A stretch of DNA of 5,788 nt from Bifidobacterium breve. GTDB lineage: Bacteria; Actinomycetota; Acidimicrobiia; IMCC26256; PALSA-555. Positions 1 to 4,697 of the stretch are shown here, piece by piece. Each line of letters starts with the position of its first letter. Positions within the stretch are counted from its first letter, which is position 1. Under the pieces are notes generated by a model. The model did not search any database, was not told the origin of the DNA, and was given only the letters and a program-made list of their open reading frames with translations. The position numbers were made by a program, and so were the translations under genes. The DNA lies in the NCBI GenBank assembly GCA_945889545.1, contig CAMDCC010000196.1:1-5788 (forward strand), in the 5' to 3' direction.

Positions 1-127
1 TGCCAGATGACATCAACCACTTCGGGCTCGAGCGCGCGCATGATGATGGGGTCCTCCACCAGGTCGTCGGGGTTGGGCTGCACCCAGAATGAAAACTGGG
101 CCAACCCGACGACCGGTGGATGGTCAC
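1..127 (-). CDS. Unidentified partial reading frame leaving the left edge
   Basis: On the minus strand a frame stays open for 42 codons from a GTG at 127-125 to the window edge; a TAG in the same frame sits just upstream (130-128). The peptide has a protein-like composition rich in acidic residues and prolines: an early FSFWVQPNPDD stretch, then EDPIIMRALEPEVVDVIW. This is unlike the Arg/Ser-rich shadow frames elsewhere in the window. No family is recognised. No clear ribosome binding site precedes the GTG, and an internal ATG (41-39) is an alternative start. If the GTG is used, the gene overlaps the start of the plus-strand gene at 120 by 8 bases, so at least one of the two starts may be wrong, or this could be a gene fragment cut at a rearrangement point. 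Function unknown. Confidence 0.35.
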   Translation of the reverse strand, partial: MTIHRSSGWPSFHSGCSPTPTTWWRTPSSCARSSPKWLMSSG

Positions 128-476
128 CTACCCGCGCGAGTCCTTAGTCGCTAGTGCAACGTTCGGCGCCAACGACTGGCCGACCCTCTCTGTTGCGCTC
201 CTCGTGATCATTTTCGCGGGTCTCTGTTACTGGGGTGTGGTTGTTGTGCGTCTCGATGAACGCGGGTCCGTTAGTTTCCGTATGGCGCTTCGCACAATTT
301 CCGTACGTTTCAGCGAGTTTGAGACAGTTCATTGGTCTCAGGCAACGTCCGTGGTTCGAATCTCGTTTGAGCAAGGCAGTGTCTACATTCCGACCTTGTG
401 GCCAGGCTGGTATCCAAGATTGCAACGAATGATCGCCATCATTCAGGAGGCGAACCCAGATCTAGTGATTGATTGA
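120..476 (+). CDS. Small membrane-anchored protein of unknown function
   Basis: This encodes 118 residues. A hydrophobic segment at about residues 21-43 (PTLSVALLVIIFAG then LCYWGVVVV) would form one transmembrane helix. After it comes a soluble part of about 70 residues with alternating strand-like segments (SVSFRMAL, TISVRFSEF, VVRISFEQ, GSVYIPT), then WPGWYPRLQRMIAIIQE, which looks like a closing amphipathic helix. The strands-then-helix layout resembles bacterial PH-like domains of small membrane proteins; that is inference, as no diagnostic motif is visible. ATG at 120 is the only standard start after an in-frame TGA at 90-92, and it lacks a convincing Shine-Dalgarno sequence. By eye the gene is noticeably richer in A/T than its neighbours, with many non-GC-ending codons, which fits acquired cargo of the element carrying the integrase. 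No partner gene is visible. Confidence 0.6.
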   Translation: MVTYPRESLVASATFGANDWPTLSVALLVIIFAGLCYWGVVVVRLDERGSVSFRMALRTISVRFSEFETVHWSQATSVVRISFEQGSVYIPTLWPGWYPRLQRMIAIIQEANPDLVID

Positions 477-831
477 TTTTCCGAAAATCGACCCAGGTAC
501 GCACGGGAGACTCGCAAGTAGGGCTTCGCCTCAGGTGATTGATACTCGTTGTGCGCCGGCACAAACGCCGGTGCCGTGGTCGACTCGATCGCCGACTGGC
601 TTGATTTGGTTCGGTTGGATGTCGCAGGCCTAGCCGCATCGACATCGATCGCCACCAACACTCGGCGGGAGCGAACACGGCGATCGGACGAAGATGAGCA
701 CTTCCCGACCTGATCTCGACCCGCGGACGACCGTTTCCTCTCCGAGGTCGCCGATCGGCAGCGAGCACTGAAATGAGCTGACGCACTTGCACCTGCGATG
801 CCTCGGCCTCATCGCGCGCCCGCAGCCTCAA
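439..831 (-). CDS. Doubtful reading frame overlapping the integrase stop
   Basis: A minus-strand frame of 130 codons begins with TTG at 831-829, overlapping the integrase TGA (830-828) as TTGA, a layout typical of translational coupling. The first ~60 residues look partly protein-like (ARDEAEASQVQVRQLISVLA, later GRPRVEIRSGSAH), but the rest is Arg/Ser-rich and resembles out-of-frame translation. A second minus-strand frame starting with GTG at 661 and ending at 443 has a more balanced composition. A frameshifted remnant of one gene, with the first half in one frame and the second in the other, is therefore possible. The 3' end also runs under the last ~38 bases of the plus-strand gene ending at 476. 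No family recognised; it may simply be non-coding. Confidence 0.22.
   Translation of the reverse strand: MRLRARDEAEASQVQVRQLISVLAADRRPRRGNGRPRVEIRSGSAHLRPIAVFAPAECWWRSMSMRLGLRHPTEPNQASRRSSRPRHRRLCRRTTSINHLRRSPTCESPVRTWVDFRKINQSLDLGSPPE
553..574 (+). terminator. GC-rich hairpin, possible terminator
   Basis: GCGCCGGC (553-560) and GCCGGTGC (567-574) pair as an 8-bp stem with one G-U pair and a six-base ACAAAC loop. It lies 77 bases beyond the stop of the membrane-protein gene and in the convergent space with the integrase. No T-run follows on either strand, so it would be a non-canonical terminator at best. It may only be a structured spacer. Confidence 0.3.
661..676 (+). repeat. Imperfect copy of tRNA-Arg 3'-end sequence, possible old att site
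   Basis: CTCGGCGGGAGCGAAC here resembles CTCGGAGGGAGTCGAAC at 2143-2159 inside the tRNA-Arg gene, in the same orientation, with one substitution and one missing base. A direct repeat of the tRNA 3' end is what the distal attachment site of an element integrated in that tRNA would look like. The match is short and imperfect in GC-rich DNA, so chance is a serious alternative. Confidence 0.2.
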
Positions 832-2000
832 CGCGATGAGGTCTCGCTCGTGTCGCGATGATCCCCATCACCAAAGACCAGGGCGCCGATTGTGAGGGCC
901 GCTCGCTCGTGCAGGCCTGGTGTGACGTGCGAGTACGTGTCGAGGGTGACGCCCACGTTGGCGTGGCCCAGGAGCTCCTGGACGACCTTGGTGTGAACGC
1001 CGGCCGTGAGGGCGAGCGTGGCCACTGTGTGCCGGAGGTCGTGCAGCCGGATCGGCGGAAGGCCGGCGGCCTGCGCGTGTTGCGAGAAGACCTTCGTGAC
1101 TCGATCCGGGAACAGGTAGTGACCGGTCTCCGTCGTGAACACATGCTCGCCGTCCTCCCAGGCTGGTCCGGCCGCGAGGCGCTCGGCGACCTGGGCGATG
1201 CGGTGCGCCCTGAGGGCGTCGCGCGTGCGGGGATGGAGCATGATCGTGCGCGCCCCTGCGCGCGTCTTCGTGGGTGACTCGATGGTCTTGGCACCGGCGA
1301 TCACGAGCCCACGGCGGATGGCGACCTTGCCTTCATCGAGGTCGACGTCGCTCCAATAGAGGCCGAGCGCTTCGCCGCGACGCATGCCGGTGGTGGCGAG
1401 CAACGCCCACAGCGCGTAGAGCCGATCACCCTCTCGACTCTTGAGAAACCGCGCCACCTCGTCGGCCGACCATGTGTCCGTCTCGGCCTTGTCGACGCGC
1501 GGCGGACGCACGAACGCGGCTGGGTTGCGTGCGAGAAGTCCGCTCAGTACCGCGTCGCTCAGCGCGTGCTTGAGGATCCGGTGCGTGTACGCCACCGTGC
1601 GGGCCGAGAGCCCTCCCGTCCCGCGGCGACTCCCCGATGCCAGGAGCTCGGCGTAGAGAGCAGCAATGCTGGGCGCCGTGAGATCGGCCAGGCGTAGATG
1701 GCCGAGACGTGGAACGACGTAACCGCAGATCGTGTCGCGGTAGCTGAACGCCGTCTTCTCCCGAAGCGACGGCGTGATCCCCACGAGCCACTGCTCGAGG
1801 TACTCGCCAACCGTCAGCGCGCCGGGGTCAGCGAACGTGCCGGTGTGAACCTCGTCCAGCTTCTTCGCCAGTGCGACCTCGGCGTCCTTCTTGGTGCGGA
1901 AGCCGCCGGCCCACTTCTGGCGCTTCTTCCCGTTGGCGTCCCGGCCGAGGTAGAGCACGTAGGCGTACGTCTGGCCGCGCTTGATGATGCTGCCTCGCAT
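828..2000 (-). CDS. int: Tyrosine recombinase / integrase of a tRNA-associated element
   Basis: This is a full-length phage-type integrase of 390 residues that would cut and join DNA at attachment sites to integrate or excise a mobile element. Residues ~1-55 form an arm-binding (AP2-like) domain with the usual pattern of strands, GKKRQKWAGGFRTKKDAE and a helix. Residues ~63-165 are the SAM-like core-binding domain (TVGEYLEQWL onward). The catalytic domain follows from ~175. The catalytic set is visible: Arg207 in TGMRRGEALGL, Lys245 in the beta-hairpin (PTKTRAGARTI), His320 and Arg323 in LHDLRHT, His346 in LLGHANVG, and the nucleophile Tyr356 in TLDTYSH. The ATG at 2000 is supported by a GGGAG ribosome binding site six bases upstream. 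The gene starts ~140 bases from the 3' end of tRNA-Arg, the classical arrangement for an integrase whose attachment site lies in the tRNA. No excisionase was recognised in the window. It appears intact. Confidence 0.95.
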   Translation of the reverse strand: MRGSIIKRGQTYAYVLYLGRDANGKKRQKWAGGFRTKKDAEVALAKKLDEVHTGTFADPGALTVGEYLEQWLVGITPSLREKTAFSYRDTICGYVVPRLGHLRLADLTAPSIAALYAELLASGSRRGTGGLSARTVAYTHRILKHALSDAVLSGLLARNPAAFVRPPRVDKAETDTWSADEVARFLKSREGDRLYALWALLATTGMRRGEALGLYWSDVDLDEGKVAIRRGLVIAGAKTIESPTKTRAGARTIMLHPRTRDALRAHRIAQVAERLAAGPAWEDGEHVFTTETGHYLFPDRVTKVFSQHAQAAGLPPIRLHDLRHTVATLALTAGVHTKVVQELLGHANVGVTLDTYSHVTPGLHERAALTIGALVFGDGDHRDTSETSSR

Positions 2001-2006
2001 CGATCG

Positions 2007-2011
2007 CTCCC
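2007..2011 (-). promoter_or_regulatory. Ribosome binding site of the integrase
   Basis: On the minus strand GGGAG lies six bases before the ATG at 2000. It fixes the start codon and makes the integrase one of the few genes here with a clear Shine-Dalgarno sequence. Confidence 0.75.
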
Positions 2012-2054
2012 TTCGTCGTGGTGCTGACTCGGGGAACCGGTGGGCGGGACGCCG

Positions 2055-2064
2055 CCGCTAGCGG
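2055..2064. repeat. Perfect 10-base palindrome upstream of the integrase
   Basis: CCGCTAGCGG is a perfect palindrome about 55 bases upstream of the integrase start, abutting and slightly overlapping the direct repeats that begin at 2061-2063. It could be a protein-binding half of the attachment or promoter region. It is short enough to be fortuitous. Confidence 0.3.
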
Positions 2065-2091
2065 ATCAGCGGATTAGCAAGGGATTAGCAA
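2063..2091. repeat. Tandem direct repeats, candidate arm-type integrase sites
   Basis: GGATTAGCAA occurs perfectly at 2071-2080 and 2082-2091, with an 11-base period of about one helical turn. A degenerate copy, GGATCAGC, is at 2063-2070. Helically phased direct repeats between the integrase start and the tRNA 3' end match the expected place and layout of arm-type sites bound by the N-terminal domain of tyrosine integrases, or of excisionase sites. That role is inferred from position and spacing only. Confidence 0.5.
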
Positions 2092-2138
2092 CACCCTCCG
2101 CTGAGCCTGGGAAGTCTGCGCACCCCTTAGAGATGCAG

Positions 2139-2211
2139 CGCGCTCGGAGGGAGTCGAACCCCCAACCTTCTGATCCGTAGTCAGATGCTCTATCCATTGA
2201 GCTACGAGCGC
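2139..2211 (-). tRNA. tRNA-Arg (anticodon ACG)
   Basis: The minus strand folds as a complete 73-base cloverleaf. The acceptor stem is GCGCTCG/CGAGCGC, the D stem GCTC/GAGC and the anticodon stem TCTGA/TCAGA, around loop CTACGGA with anticodon ACG. The variable loop is AGGTT, and the T stem GGGGG/CCCTC (one G-U pair) encloses TTCGACT. The discriminator base is G and CCA is not encoded. The ACG anticodon (inosine-modified in bacteria) reads CGU, CGC and CGA arginine codons. The gene is intact although it borders the integrase, which fits integration that restores the tRNA 3' end, so its 3' half is the likely attachment site. Confidence 0.95.
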
Positions 2212-2253
2212 TGATCCATCGATTGTACGCCGCCGGTGCGCACGACTTCCCTT

Positions 2254-2268
2254 GGAACGTAACGTTCC
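2254..2268 (+). promoter_or_regulatory. Palindrome over a possible -10 box of the KSI-like gene
   Basis: GGAACGT and ACGTTCC form a perfect 7+7 inverted repeat around a single A. It contains TAACGT (2260-2265), a fair -10 hexamer of the TAnnnT type, and the GTG start follows after only six more bases (2272). Transcription from this -10 would begin at or next to the start codon, giving a leaderless message. A regulator bound to the palindrome would block that promoter. No -35 box is convincing. Confidence 0.45.
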
Positions 2269-2271
2269 GCC

Positions 2272-2619
2272 GTGAGCGCCATCGGGACCACCCCAGCCCG
2301 CCAGGCCGTCGACCGGTACGTGGAGAGTGTCAACACCACCGACCTCGATGGCCTGCTCGGGCTCTTCGCGGCCGACGCTGTGCTCACGCCGCCTCGCGGC
2401 GTGCCCGAGTGCCGTGGGACCGATGCAATCCGATCGTTCTACGCCGACATCGTGTTCCAGCAGGCGCCCGTCGTCACGCCGACCAACGTGGTGGAGCAGG
2501 GAAACCAATGCGTCGCCGAGCTCACCGCGGTGATGAACGGTGAACCGTCGCACCTGATCGATGTGTTCGAAGTGGGCGGCGACGGGCTGGTCACGCGGCT
2601 CGCCATCTCTCTGCGCTGA
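2272..2619 (+). CDS. NTF2/SnoaL-like protein resembling ketosteroid isomerase
   Basis: This encodes 115 residues, the usual size for a single NTF2-like (cone-shaped alpha+beta) domain. Family landmarks run in order: an N-terminal helix with Arg15-Tyr16 and VESVNTTDLDGLLGLFA, then the ADAVLTPP turn (35 onward), CRGTDAIRSFY at 48-57, a long beta-sheet region, and LIDVFEV near 95-101. The order and spacing resemble bacterial delta-5-3-ketosteroid isomerase (compared from memory). Tyr16 falls at the family's catalytic tyrosine, but the position of the catalytic Asp40 is proline here. The Asp of LIDVFEV may match the second active-site acid. Isomerase activity of the classical kind is therefore doubtful; another small-ligand role is more likely. 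The GTG start has no ribosome binding site and probably begins a leaderless transcript from the palindromic promoter. The gene stands alone between the tRNA and azlC. Confidence 0.8.
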   Translation: MSAIGTTPARQAVDRYVESVNTTDLDGLLGLFAADAVLTPPRGVPECRGTDAIRSFYADIVFQQAPVVTPTNVVEQGNQCVAELTAVMNGEPSHLIDVFEVGGDGLVTRLAISLR

Positions 2620-2666
2620 CCGCCGCACAACGCGAAACACCAAGCGCCGCCACACAGGCCGGCCGT

Positions 2667-2672
2667 TACGCT
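2667..2672 (+). promoter_or_regulatory. Possible -10 box for azlC, leaderless start
   Basis: TACGCT fits the TAnnnT -10 pattern and ends seven bases before the GTG of azlC, the spacing at which transcription would begin on the start codon. No Shine-Dalgarno sequence precedes the GTG, which agrees with leaderless translation. The neighbouring KSI-like gene has the same layout. No -35 was identified. Confidence 0.35.
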
Positions 2673-2679
2673 GCCCCGC

Positions 2680-3378
2680 GTGCCAGCCACACCGCCCGAC
2701 GTTCGTCGCGCCGCGATCACACTCGGCGCCGCCGTTGGCGTGTTCGGCGTTTCGTTCGGTGACGTTGCAACCGGAGCCGGCCTGTCGGTACCGATGACGT
2801 GCGCGTTCTCAGTGTTCGTGTTCACCGGTGCCACTCAGTTCGCTGCGGTGGGAGTGCTCGCTTCGGGTGGGAGCCCGATCGCGGCACTCGCCACCGGGTT
2901 GCTTCTCGGCGCACGCCACATCGGGTACGGCCTCGCGCTACACCCGCTACTACCTCGTTCGCCGCGCAAGCGGTTGCTCGCGGCGCAGTTCTTGATCGAC
3001 GAATCGACAGCCTTGGCAACGACCCAGGTCGACAAGCGCAACGCGGCAGGCGCCTTCTGGTGGGACGGCCTCTCAGTGCTCGTAGCGTGGAACATCGGGA
3101 CGGCAGTGGGCGCGATCTCCGGCGACGCGTTGGGCGATCCTGCCGATCTCGGACTCGACGCCGTCTATCCGGCGGCCTTCCTCGCTCTCCTCGCTCCGCT
3201 CCTGCGCGACGCGGACGGGCGCGCGGCCGCGCTCGCGGGCGCGGGCGCGGCCATCGCGCTCGCCCTCGTGCCGTTCACGCCGGCCGGTGTGCCGATCATC
3301 GCGGGAGCGATCGGCGCACTCATCGGGCTGCGCTTCGCTCGCCCCGACGTCGCGCCCGCGAAGTCGAGTGCACCATGA
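2680..3378 (+). CDS. azlC: AzlC-family branched-chain amino-acid exporter, large subunit
   Basis: This encodes 232 residues, the usual AzlC length. The family is known from Bacillus azaleucine resistance and from E. coli YgaZ, whose complex with the small subunit YgaH exports valine and related amino acids. Family features include the N-terminal block GVFGVSFGDVATGAGLS (20-36), FVFTGATQFAAVG (46-58), LLLGARHIGYGLAL (74-87), the polar DESTALATTQ stretch (107-116) and FWWDGLSVLVAWNIGTAVGA (126-145). Hydrophobic helices follow at ~161-175, 182-198 and 203-219. It is an inner-membrane protein. The GTG at 2680 is chosen because it begins the conserved N-terminus and follows a possible leaderless promoter. 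The stop overlaps the azlD start as ATGA, so the two subunits are probably made by coupled translation. Confidence 0.92.
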   Translation: MPATPPDVRRAAITLGAAVGVFGVSFGDVATGAGLSVPMTCAFSVFVFTGATQFAAVGVLASGGSPIAALATGLLLGARHIGYGLALHPLLPRSPRKRLLAAQFLIDESTALATTQVDKRNAAGAFWWDGLSVLVAWNIGTAVGAISGDALGDPADLGLDAVYPAAFLALLAPLLRDADGRAAALAGAGAAIALALVPFTPAGVPIIAGAIGALIGLRFARPDVAPAKSSAP

Positions 3379-3683
3379 CCTGGGGCTGGCCCGCACTCGC
3401 TGGTCTCGCCGCGGGCTCCTATGCGCTCAAGGCGTTCGGACTGTTCGCGCTCGGGGATCGGCAGCTCGCGCCGATCGTCGTGCGTTTCCTCGCGCTGCTG
3501 CCCGCGGCGTTGTTTGGCGCGCTCATCGTGGTGTCCACGTTCGCGGGCGCCCGCGAGCTGGTGCTGGATGCACGCGCCGCAGGACTCGCTGTTGCCGGCG
3601 TCGCCGTCTGGCGTCGCGCGAGCTTCGTGGTCGTGGTGGTCGCCGCGGTAGCGACTGCGGCGGCGGTGCGCGCGGTTACGTAA
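3375..3683 (+). CDS. azlD: AzlD-family exporter small subunit
   Basis: This encodes 102 residues, typical for AzlD/YgaH, the small membrane partner of AzlC in branched-chain amino-acid export. Three or four hydrophobic helices are visible: ~4-25, ~36-56, ~66-79 and ~83-99. The segment SYALKAFGLFALGDRQL followed by RFLALLPAALFGALIV (38-52) matches the conserved first half of the family, with the proline in helix two. The ATG at 3375 overlaps the azlC stop by four bases and has only a weak ribosome binding site, as expected for coupled translation. The frame is open far upstream of this ATG, but that part is Arg-rich and antiparallel to no conserved sequence, so it is a shadow of azlC. The C-terminus is unusually rich in Val/Ala. 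The gene converges with allA, leaving 13 bases between stops. Confidence 0.9.
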   Translation: MTWGWPALAGLAAGSYALKAFGLFALGDRQLAPIVVRFLALLPAALFGALIVVSTFAGARELVLDARAAGLAVAGVAVWRRASFVVVVVAAVATAAAVRAVT

Positions 3684-3696
3684 CGCGGTCCACGCG

Positions 3697-4206
3697 TCAG
3701 CCGACCACGACCTCGGCGACGGAGCCGAGCGCGTCGGCGAGCATCACGCAGTCGTTGTCCTCGGCGTAGCGCAGACCCTGCACGTTGAGCAACAGCACCG
3801 GATCGGCGGCGAGTGGGAACGGACCCCAGTGCCACGTACCTCGGTGCAGCACGAACGCATCTTGGGGATGCAGCAGGAAGGCGCGGATGGCGTTGAGATG
3901 CTCCGGCGCCTGGAGATCGAGTCCGGCCGGAGCGACGGCAACGATGGCGTCGCAGTTGAGCGGCATGAGTGCCTGCGTGTGCGTGGCGTGCCGGAACATC
4001 CGGTCACACACCGCTCCGTGCTCGGTGTGCTCCACCTCGTCGTACGCATGGCTGATCACGTTGAGGTGCGGGTCGCCCCACTCGAACGAGAGGGTGTGTG
4101 CACCGTCGGCGGCATCGGTGTCGGCCACCGGCAGCCAGCCAAATGGGGCCCACGCCTCGGGGGTGATCGGCTGCGTCTTCAGCTGCACCATCCGGAGCTC
4201 GCTCAT
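3697..4206 (-). CDS. allA: Ureidoglycolate lyase family protein
   Basis: This encodes 169 residues, the usual length for AllA-type lyases, which split (S)-ureidoglycolate into glyoxylate and urea in purine/allantoin breakdown. The protein is cytosolic with a cupin-like beta-barrel. Family landmarks are PITPEAWAPFGW near the N-terminus (13-24), MFRHATHTQALMPL (70-83) equivalent to the conserved H-x-x-x-x-QAF-x-PL block, the VAVAPAG strand (89-95), LNAIRAFLLHP (104-114), LHRGTWHWGPFPL (120-132) and the C-terminal DNDCVMLAD (150-158). ATG at 4206 is preferred because translation from it gives the family length; ATG at 4191 is a possible alternative. The frame stays open up to 4389, but that would overlap the divergent cupin gene. 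Neither start has a strong ribosome binding site. It is transcribed away from the cupin and dehydrogenase genes, with 101 bases shared between the starts. No allantoinase or allantoicase gene is in view, so the natural substrate in this strain is inferred. Confidence 0.8.
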   Translation of the reverse strand: MSELRMVQLKTQPITPEAWAPFGWLPVADTDAADGAHTLSFEWGDPHLNVISHAYDEVEHTEHGAVCDRMFRHATHTQALMPLNCDAIVAVAPAGLDLQAPEHLNAIRAFLLHPQDAFVLHRGTWHWGPFPLAADPVLLLNVQGLRYAEDNDCVMLADALGSVAEVVVG

Positions 4207-4235
4207 CTCGCCAAGGATGCCAGAGGCGAACGTCC

Positions 4236-4258
4236 GCGGTGCAGGTATCCTGCGCCGC
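4236..4258. promoter_or_regulatory. 23-base imperfect palindrome in the divergent promoter region
   Basis: GCGGTGCAGG (4236-4245) and CCTGCGCCGC (4249-4258) are inverted repeats matching at nine of ten positions around TAT. The centre reads TATCCT (4246-4251), a plausible -10 hexamer for the cupin gene. It lies 29 bases upstream of the allA start on the other strand, so one bound regulator could control both directions. The operator role is inferred from symmetry and position. Confidence 0.45.
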
Positions 4259-4282
4259 AGTGAGCCGTGGCCCGAGCGGCCC

Positions 4283-4300
4283 GGCCCGAAGGGCCAGGAG
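4283..4300 (+). promoter_or_regulatory. Short hairpin touching the cupin ribosome binding site
   Basis: GGCCC (4283-4287), GAA and GGGCC (4291-4295) form a compact hairpin that ends one base before AGGAG (4296-4300), the ribosome binding site. AGGAG stands seven bases before a TTG at 4308 and decides the start of the cupin gene. If transcription begins at the -10 box in the upstream palindrome, this structure lies in the leader, where it could limit ribosome access or stabilise the 5' end. Confidence 0.5.
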
Positions 4301-4307
4301 CGGGAAG

Positions 4308-4691
4308 TTGGACGTTCGCTCGATCGAGGATGTGGCGCCGGTTGTGGAGCACAACGGCACGGTGCCGGTGTGGTGGCTCGTGAACCCACGCGAGATGAAG
4401 GACATTACCGACGGCGGTTTCCTCGAGCTCGTGAGCGAGTTCGAAGTGGCGGGCGGTGGCCTGGTCGACCCGCACTCACACCCGACGCACGAGTTCTATT
4501 ACGTCACCTCGGGGAAGGGCTTGATGACGATCGACGGCGAGGAGCGCGAGATCACCCAAGGTGATCTGGTGCACATCCCGCCGAACCTCGTGCACAGTCT
4601 TCGGCCGGTGAGCGACCACGCGCCGATCCACTGCTTCTGCTTCGCCGTCGGCATCAAGGACGCCGGCGAGGTCAACTACACCGAGCACTAG
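4308..4691 (+). CDS. Single-domain metal-binding cupin protein
   Basis: This encodes 127 residues from a TTG with AGGAG seven bases upstream; an ATG at 4239 in the same frame adds only a Gly/Arg-rich tail running through the promoter region. Cupin motif 1 is exact: Gly50, five residues, His56-x-His58, three residues, Glu62, six residues, Gly69. Motif 2 follows with Gly85, Pro91 and His96, with Asn93 where glycine is usual. His56, His58, Glu62 and His96 would bind one metal ion such as Mn, Fe, Ni or Zn. His61 is an extra histidine beside the site. The WWLVNP segment (22-27) and SEFEVAGGG (43-51) form the strands before the motif. The reaction is unknown. It is too short to be the two-domain ureidoglycine aminohydrolase (AllE), but its position between allA and a glyoxylate-reductase-like gene suggests a role in the same small-molecule pathway. 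It likely forms an operon with the dehydrogenase, six bases downstream. Confidence 0.85.
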   Translation: MDVRSIEDVAPVVEHNGTVPVWWLVNPREMKDITDGGFLELVSEFEVAGGGLVDPHSHPTHEFYYVTSGKGLMTIDGEEREITQGDLVHIPPNLVHSLRPVSDHAPIHCFCFAVGIKDAGEVNYTEH

Positions 4692-4697
4692 CTCCTC

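Larger units (their letters stand above)
477..827. other. Intergenic stretch without a convincing gene
   Basis: These ~350 bases separate two convergent genes, the small membrane protein (plus) and the integrase (minus). Visible contents are a GC-rich hairpin at 553-574, an imperfect copy of part of the tRNA-Arg 3' end at 661-676, and the doubtful minus-strand frames described separately. No RNA gene, promoter pair or clear coding signal was found. The composition is compatible with decayed element DNA. Confidence 0.5.

Noticed and set aside
463..479. Short GATT tandem repeat at the end of the membrane-protein gene
   Set aside because: Only three units, partly coding; no evidence of phase variation or function.
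858..1277. Plus-strand frame of 139 codons opposite the integrase
   Set aside because: Complementary-strand shadow of the integrase; no family features or ribosome binding site.
809..1294. Minus-strand frame of 161 codons inside the integrase
   Set aside because: Arg/Ser/Pro-rich composition without motifs; it overlaps the well-supported integrase in another frame.
2063..2091. CRISPR-like repeats near the integrase
   Set aside because: Repeat units are only 8-10 bases with almost no spacer between them; there is no array structure and no cas gene.
2074..2655. Minus-strand frame of 193 codons across the tRNA and the KSI-like gene
   Set aside because: It reads straight through the tRNA-Arg gene (giving the familiar tRNA-derived peptide) and antisense to a supported gene.
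2799..3374. Upstream extension of the azlD frame, making a 294-residue protein
   Set aside because: The extension is Arg-rich translation of azlC in the wrong frame; the conserved AzlD sequence begins at the ATG at 3375.
3684..3696. Terminator between the convergent azlD and allA genes
   Set aside because: Only 13 bases separate the stops, and no stem-loop with a T-run could be found there.
3419..3835. Minus-strand frame of 138 codons over azlD and the end of allA
   Set aside because: Ala/Arg/Thr-rich shadow of azlD; no family features.
4239..4307. ATG start 23 codons upstream for the cupin
   Set aside because: The added peptide is Gly/Arg/Ser-rich, covers the palindrome and hairpin, and the TTG at 4308 has a well-placed AGGAG.
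4207..4389. N-terminal extension of the ureidoglycolate lyase frame up to 4389
   Set aside because: It would overlap the divergent cupin gene and the promoter region, has low-complexity Arg/Pro/Ser composition and exceeds the family length.
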